Below, one piece after another: positions 61,161 to 64,000 of a DNA stretch of 64,000 nucleotides. The stretch is from Apostichopus japonicus (taxonomy: Eukaryota > Echinodermata > Holothuroidea > Aspidochirotida > Stichopodidae), in the NCBI RefSeq assembly GCF_037975245.1, contig NC_092574.1:19995713-20059712 (forward strand). Direction: 5' to 3'. Positions within the stretch are counted from its first letter, which is position 1. Each line of letters opens with the position of its first letter. Below the pieces are notes generated by a model, which did not search any database, was not told the DNA's origin, and saw nothing but the letters and a program-made list of their open reading frames with translations. A program made the position numbers and the translations under genes.

Positions 61161-64000
61161 AACGGTGTCACACACTATACATTAGTGAAACCAAATGCAA
61201 TATTTGCTGACAATTTGTATGAATATATTCGCTTTTCCGAAAAGAGTTTTTTCTGACTTTCTCGATGCGAACCATTTCAACCCGCCACCTAACTGTATAG
61301 CATTGCCGATATTTTCGGCTTCTGTATCGATTGCCTGTAGTGGTTCTAGTATTAACCGTCCAGTTATCGCTGAGTCCGGATCCAAATCCGGGTCCATTCA
61401 GTCCGATTCCAAAGCAAGTCCGAGTCCACAAATAAATGTATTCGAATAAATAAATGTATTTATTAGCAGAACCTTGCATTCAGATCTGATTATAAACCTA
61501 TTGATAATCTAAATATGCCTCAGAATACACCGTTTGGCGTCTACATCTGAGAGCACCCCCTCAATTTCCCCTACAAGGGAAACGAATTCAACAACCCTAC
61601 AACCTCACACACACTTCATTCAAAACATTTCTGATCCGCGTACATAAAGGCCCTACCAACAGTCAGTTAAGGGAATTGGAAAATTGGCCCACTCACCCAT
61701 TTTGAAATCTTGTGCACTTTAACTGCATGGACAACACAACAAAGCAGAGAGGATATATGCATGTATGCGTGTATGTACGTATATGTATGTGTGTGTGCGT
61801 GCATGTGTGTGTGTGCAGAGAAAGCGTAACCTACTGTTGGCGTCTAGTATACCAAAGCGATTTCACTAGGTCTTAACATTTTACAGTTGATGTAAATAAA
61901 GAGTTATTTCAAACCTATAAAGTCGGGTTCAGGGCAAAATAAAAAATACCTCAGAAAATAAGCAAATTGGCATTGAAAAAAAATAAAGAAGGAAGTTTTT
62001 TAGTTAGTGCATTAACGTGACCTGCGGGTTTGAATACAATCCTTTTTTATTCGTGAATTGAATCTTTTAAGATTGATGGAAACCAATAAAGAGCATGATT
62101 AAACCTCTGTCTTCCTCGTAATAGAAGTCAAGAGGTACGAAGACGACTTGAATTTCAGTCATTTCAAATCACTAGCAAACCTCTGCTCAAATATTGATGG
62201 TAACGTTAGAAGGCACTAGAGGAACATTTTACTGAATTTTATCATTTTCCCGTCTCCGTCAAACAGCAAATGCAAAATCTTCACGACACAGTATTGATCT
62301 ATTCCTGAAAAGTCTTAGAAATAGTGAAACATCAATTTTTTACCTAAGTTCTAACACCTTATGTGTCTTCTTTTCTCGGAACATGTCAAATTTTCAAAGG
62401 CTTTATTTCTTATCTACCTCTGTTCATCATTCATGCTTTGTTTAATTCTCCACGATGTGATTTGTATAAAAAAAAAATAGGAAAAAAAAACCACTAAAAA
62501 ACTATTATTTATTCAGAAATTCTACAGAAGCCTTATGACGAATAGATGTGTCGACTTTTAACTCCCATATGGATTCTTTTCTTGATTAAAGTTATACGTG
62601 ACCATAATACCTGTTGCTCGGCATGACGTGCTTTATTCTCTCTCTCTTTCCCAATGAATCTTGCTGTCCTTATAAAAAAAAAACACGGAAAAAATTTTAA
62701 ATTAAAATTTCCATTGTGACCACAAAACCTATTACTCAAAGTTGACGTGTTTCAATCTATTTTATAGTCAGTTATACGTACATTATACCAGTCTACCTGT
62801 CATTTTATGAACATATACAGTAAAGGAAATTAAACACAGACATAAACGAACACACAAACATACGCATAGATACATAAATACACATCCTTAAATGTAGGAT
62901 AAATGTAGGAGCTTATCAATTGTATACACATTATCGGTTGCTTGAAAAGTTAATACTGCGAACATCTCATAATGCAGTGTGCGCGTGAAGTTTGTCAGTA
63001 TATATAGGTGTCTGTTGCGCATGTGTAGGTAGTATATAATTGCACGTACAATGTTATAGTAGACTCATTCTAACATTATATAGTTTTTACATGAACGTTA
63101 TTAAATATGACAGCTCAAATTGTGCTTTTTGTGTTACGTTATAACTGATAAGATTCGAATTGATGAGTAAAGTTGCTACAGTCATCAATTTTATATTCCC
63201 GCTTCTTATAAAAATCAATTTCCGGATAGTCTCGAACTAGCAAATAAATCGTGAGTCAGAAACGAATCAGAACCAGTGACGTCATCAGAATAATTATGTG
63301 ATCTACCAACTTAAATTACTCAACAACATGTTGACGGAAATTCGTATAAACCATTTCCTTTGCTGATGGTGGAGGTGGGGGTGCCAGGGCGGGGGGGGGG
63401 GGCGGTCAGAAGCCACAGTGACCTGCACATCGTAAAATCAGTTATCAAAAATGCCGTTTTAATTCATTGCAAAAGTAGAATACGGCATGCAGGAAAGACA
63501 TTTCAATATATTTTCGTTTTTTATTTATTTCTTTATTAAGTAATAAATCAATTCATGCATGAACAGTCTAAACCTACCGGTCTATTAGTTTCTTTTATCT
63601 TTTTGGAATTTTGTTGTAAGTTGCGTTTGTCGTGCATGTTTTATTTATACTTTAAATGCAAGATATGTTCAAGCTTTCAAGCTATAATTCCGGTCTCTTT
63701 TTGAGATTATATTTCAATATATAAAAGCCCCAAAATGAATGATAGGCCTACTGGTTTGTTGACTAAATTGCTGACGAAAGTAGGGCAATCATTCACTCGT
63801 ATCTCTCTAAACATCTCGGGATTGTCTTCGCACAGAAGATGTAGGTTGCTTCCCTTTATTGCTAAAGTTGACTATTTTCAAGGAAAGAGAGCTGCTTTGA
63901 TTATGCGAAACATCAAAGGTCTGTTATATTCAATAAACTATTGCACGAAATGTTTTGAATGTTTCTACTCGATAAGTTAGGTAAATTCCCCTGTACCGAC
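61161..64000. other. Gene-free stretch to window end
   Basis: No supported gene. It holds a (TG)n-rich patch near 61755-61815, two diverged ~117-bp blocks (GTGACCATAATACCTGTTGC at about 62598 and GTGACCACAAAACCTATTAC at about 62716), and a G-run near 63390. Confidence 0.4.

Noticed and set aside
63735-63980. 81-aa frame near the window end
   Set aside because: No family recognised and no supporting splice or start context; treated as chance.

Overview
This is a eukaryotic (animal) genome window. Its one convincing host gene has 14 exons with GT-AG introns. The rest is intergenic DNA filled with tRNA-derived SINEs, several kinds of degenerate LINE, hAT-like non-autonomous DNA transposons, satellites and long AT microsatellites. 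There are no bacterial operons, and most open frames are chance. The repeat mix and the gene fit a marine invertebrate, perhaps an echinoderm such as a sea cucumber. That placement is a guess from style and was not tested by search.

Layout. (1) 1-8769: a tandem array of about 51 units of about 165 bp. Each unit carries a tRNA-like block with A-box and B-box. One SINE insertion interrupts the array, and an internal 1813-bp higher-order duplication is visible. (2) 8770-14400: LINE 3' fragments, a dispersed ~300-bp repeat, a second tandem tRNA-like pair, a 2-kb hAT-like element, another SINE and a diverged ~190-bp tandem repeat. (3) 15671-25741: a complete plus-strand gene for a CWH43/PGAP2-interacting protein (743 aa), reconstructed exon by exon with all splice phases agreeing. 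It is expected to act in lipid remodelling of GPI anchors in the ER/Golgi membranes. (4) 25742-41000: mostly gene-free, with a LINE tail, an hAT MITE with a perfect target duplication, AT microsatellites, a 104-bp minisatellite and SINEs. (5) 41790-46652: three different LINE relics on the minus strand, one with a 316-aa open reverse-transcriptase frame, then another hAT-like MITE. (6) 46660-58880: mainly empty, with a SINE, AT microsatellites and a 978-bp perfect ATCT tract. (7) 58890-61152: a nested stack of hAT-like elements with perfect 8-bp target duplications. (8) 61160-64000: no recognisable gene.

The most unusual signal is the 8.8-kb array of tRNA-like SINE heads, together with a second, sequence-unrelated tRNA-like head repeated at nearly the same period 1.7 kb away. 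The best-supported mechanistic story is the nested hAT stack, where paralogous copies act as empty sites for each other's insertions.
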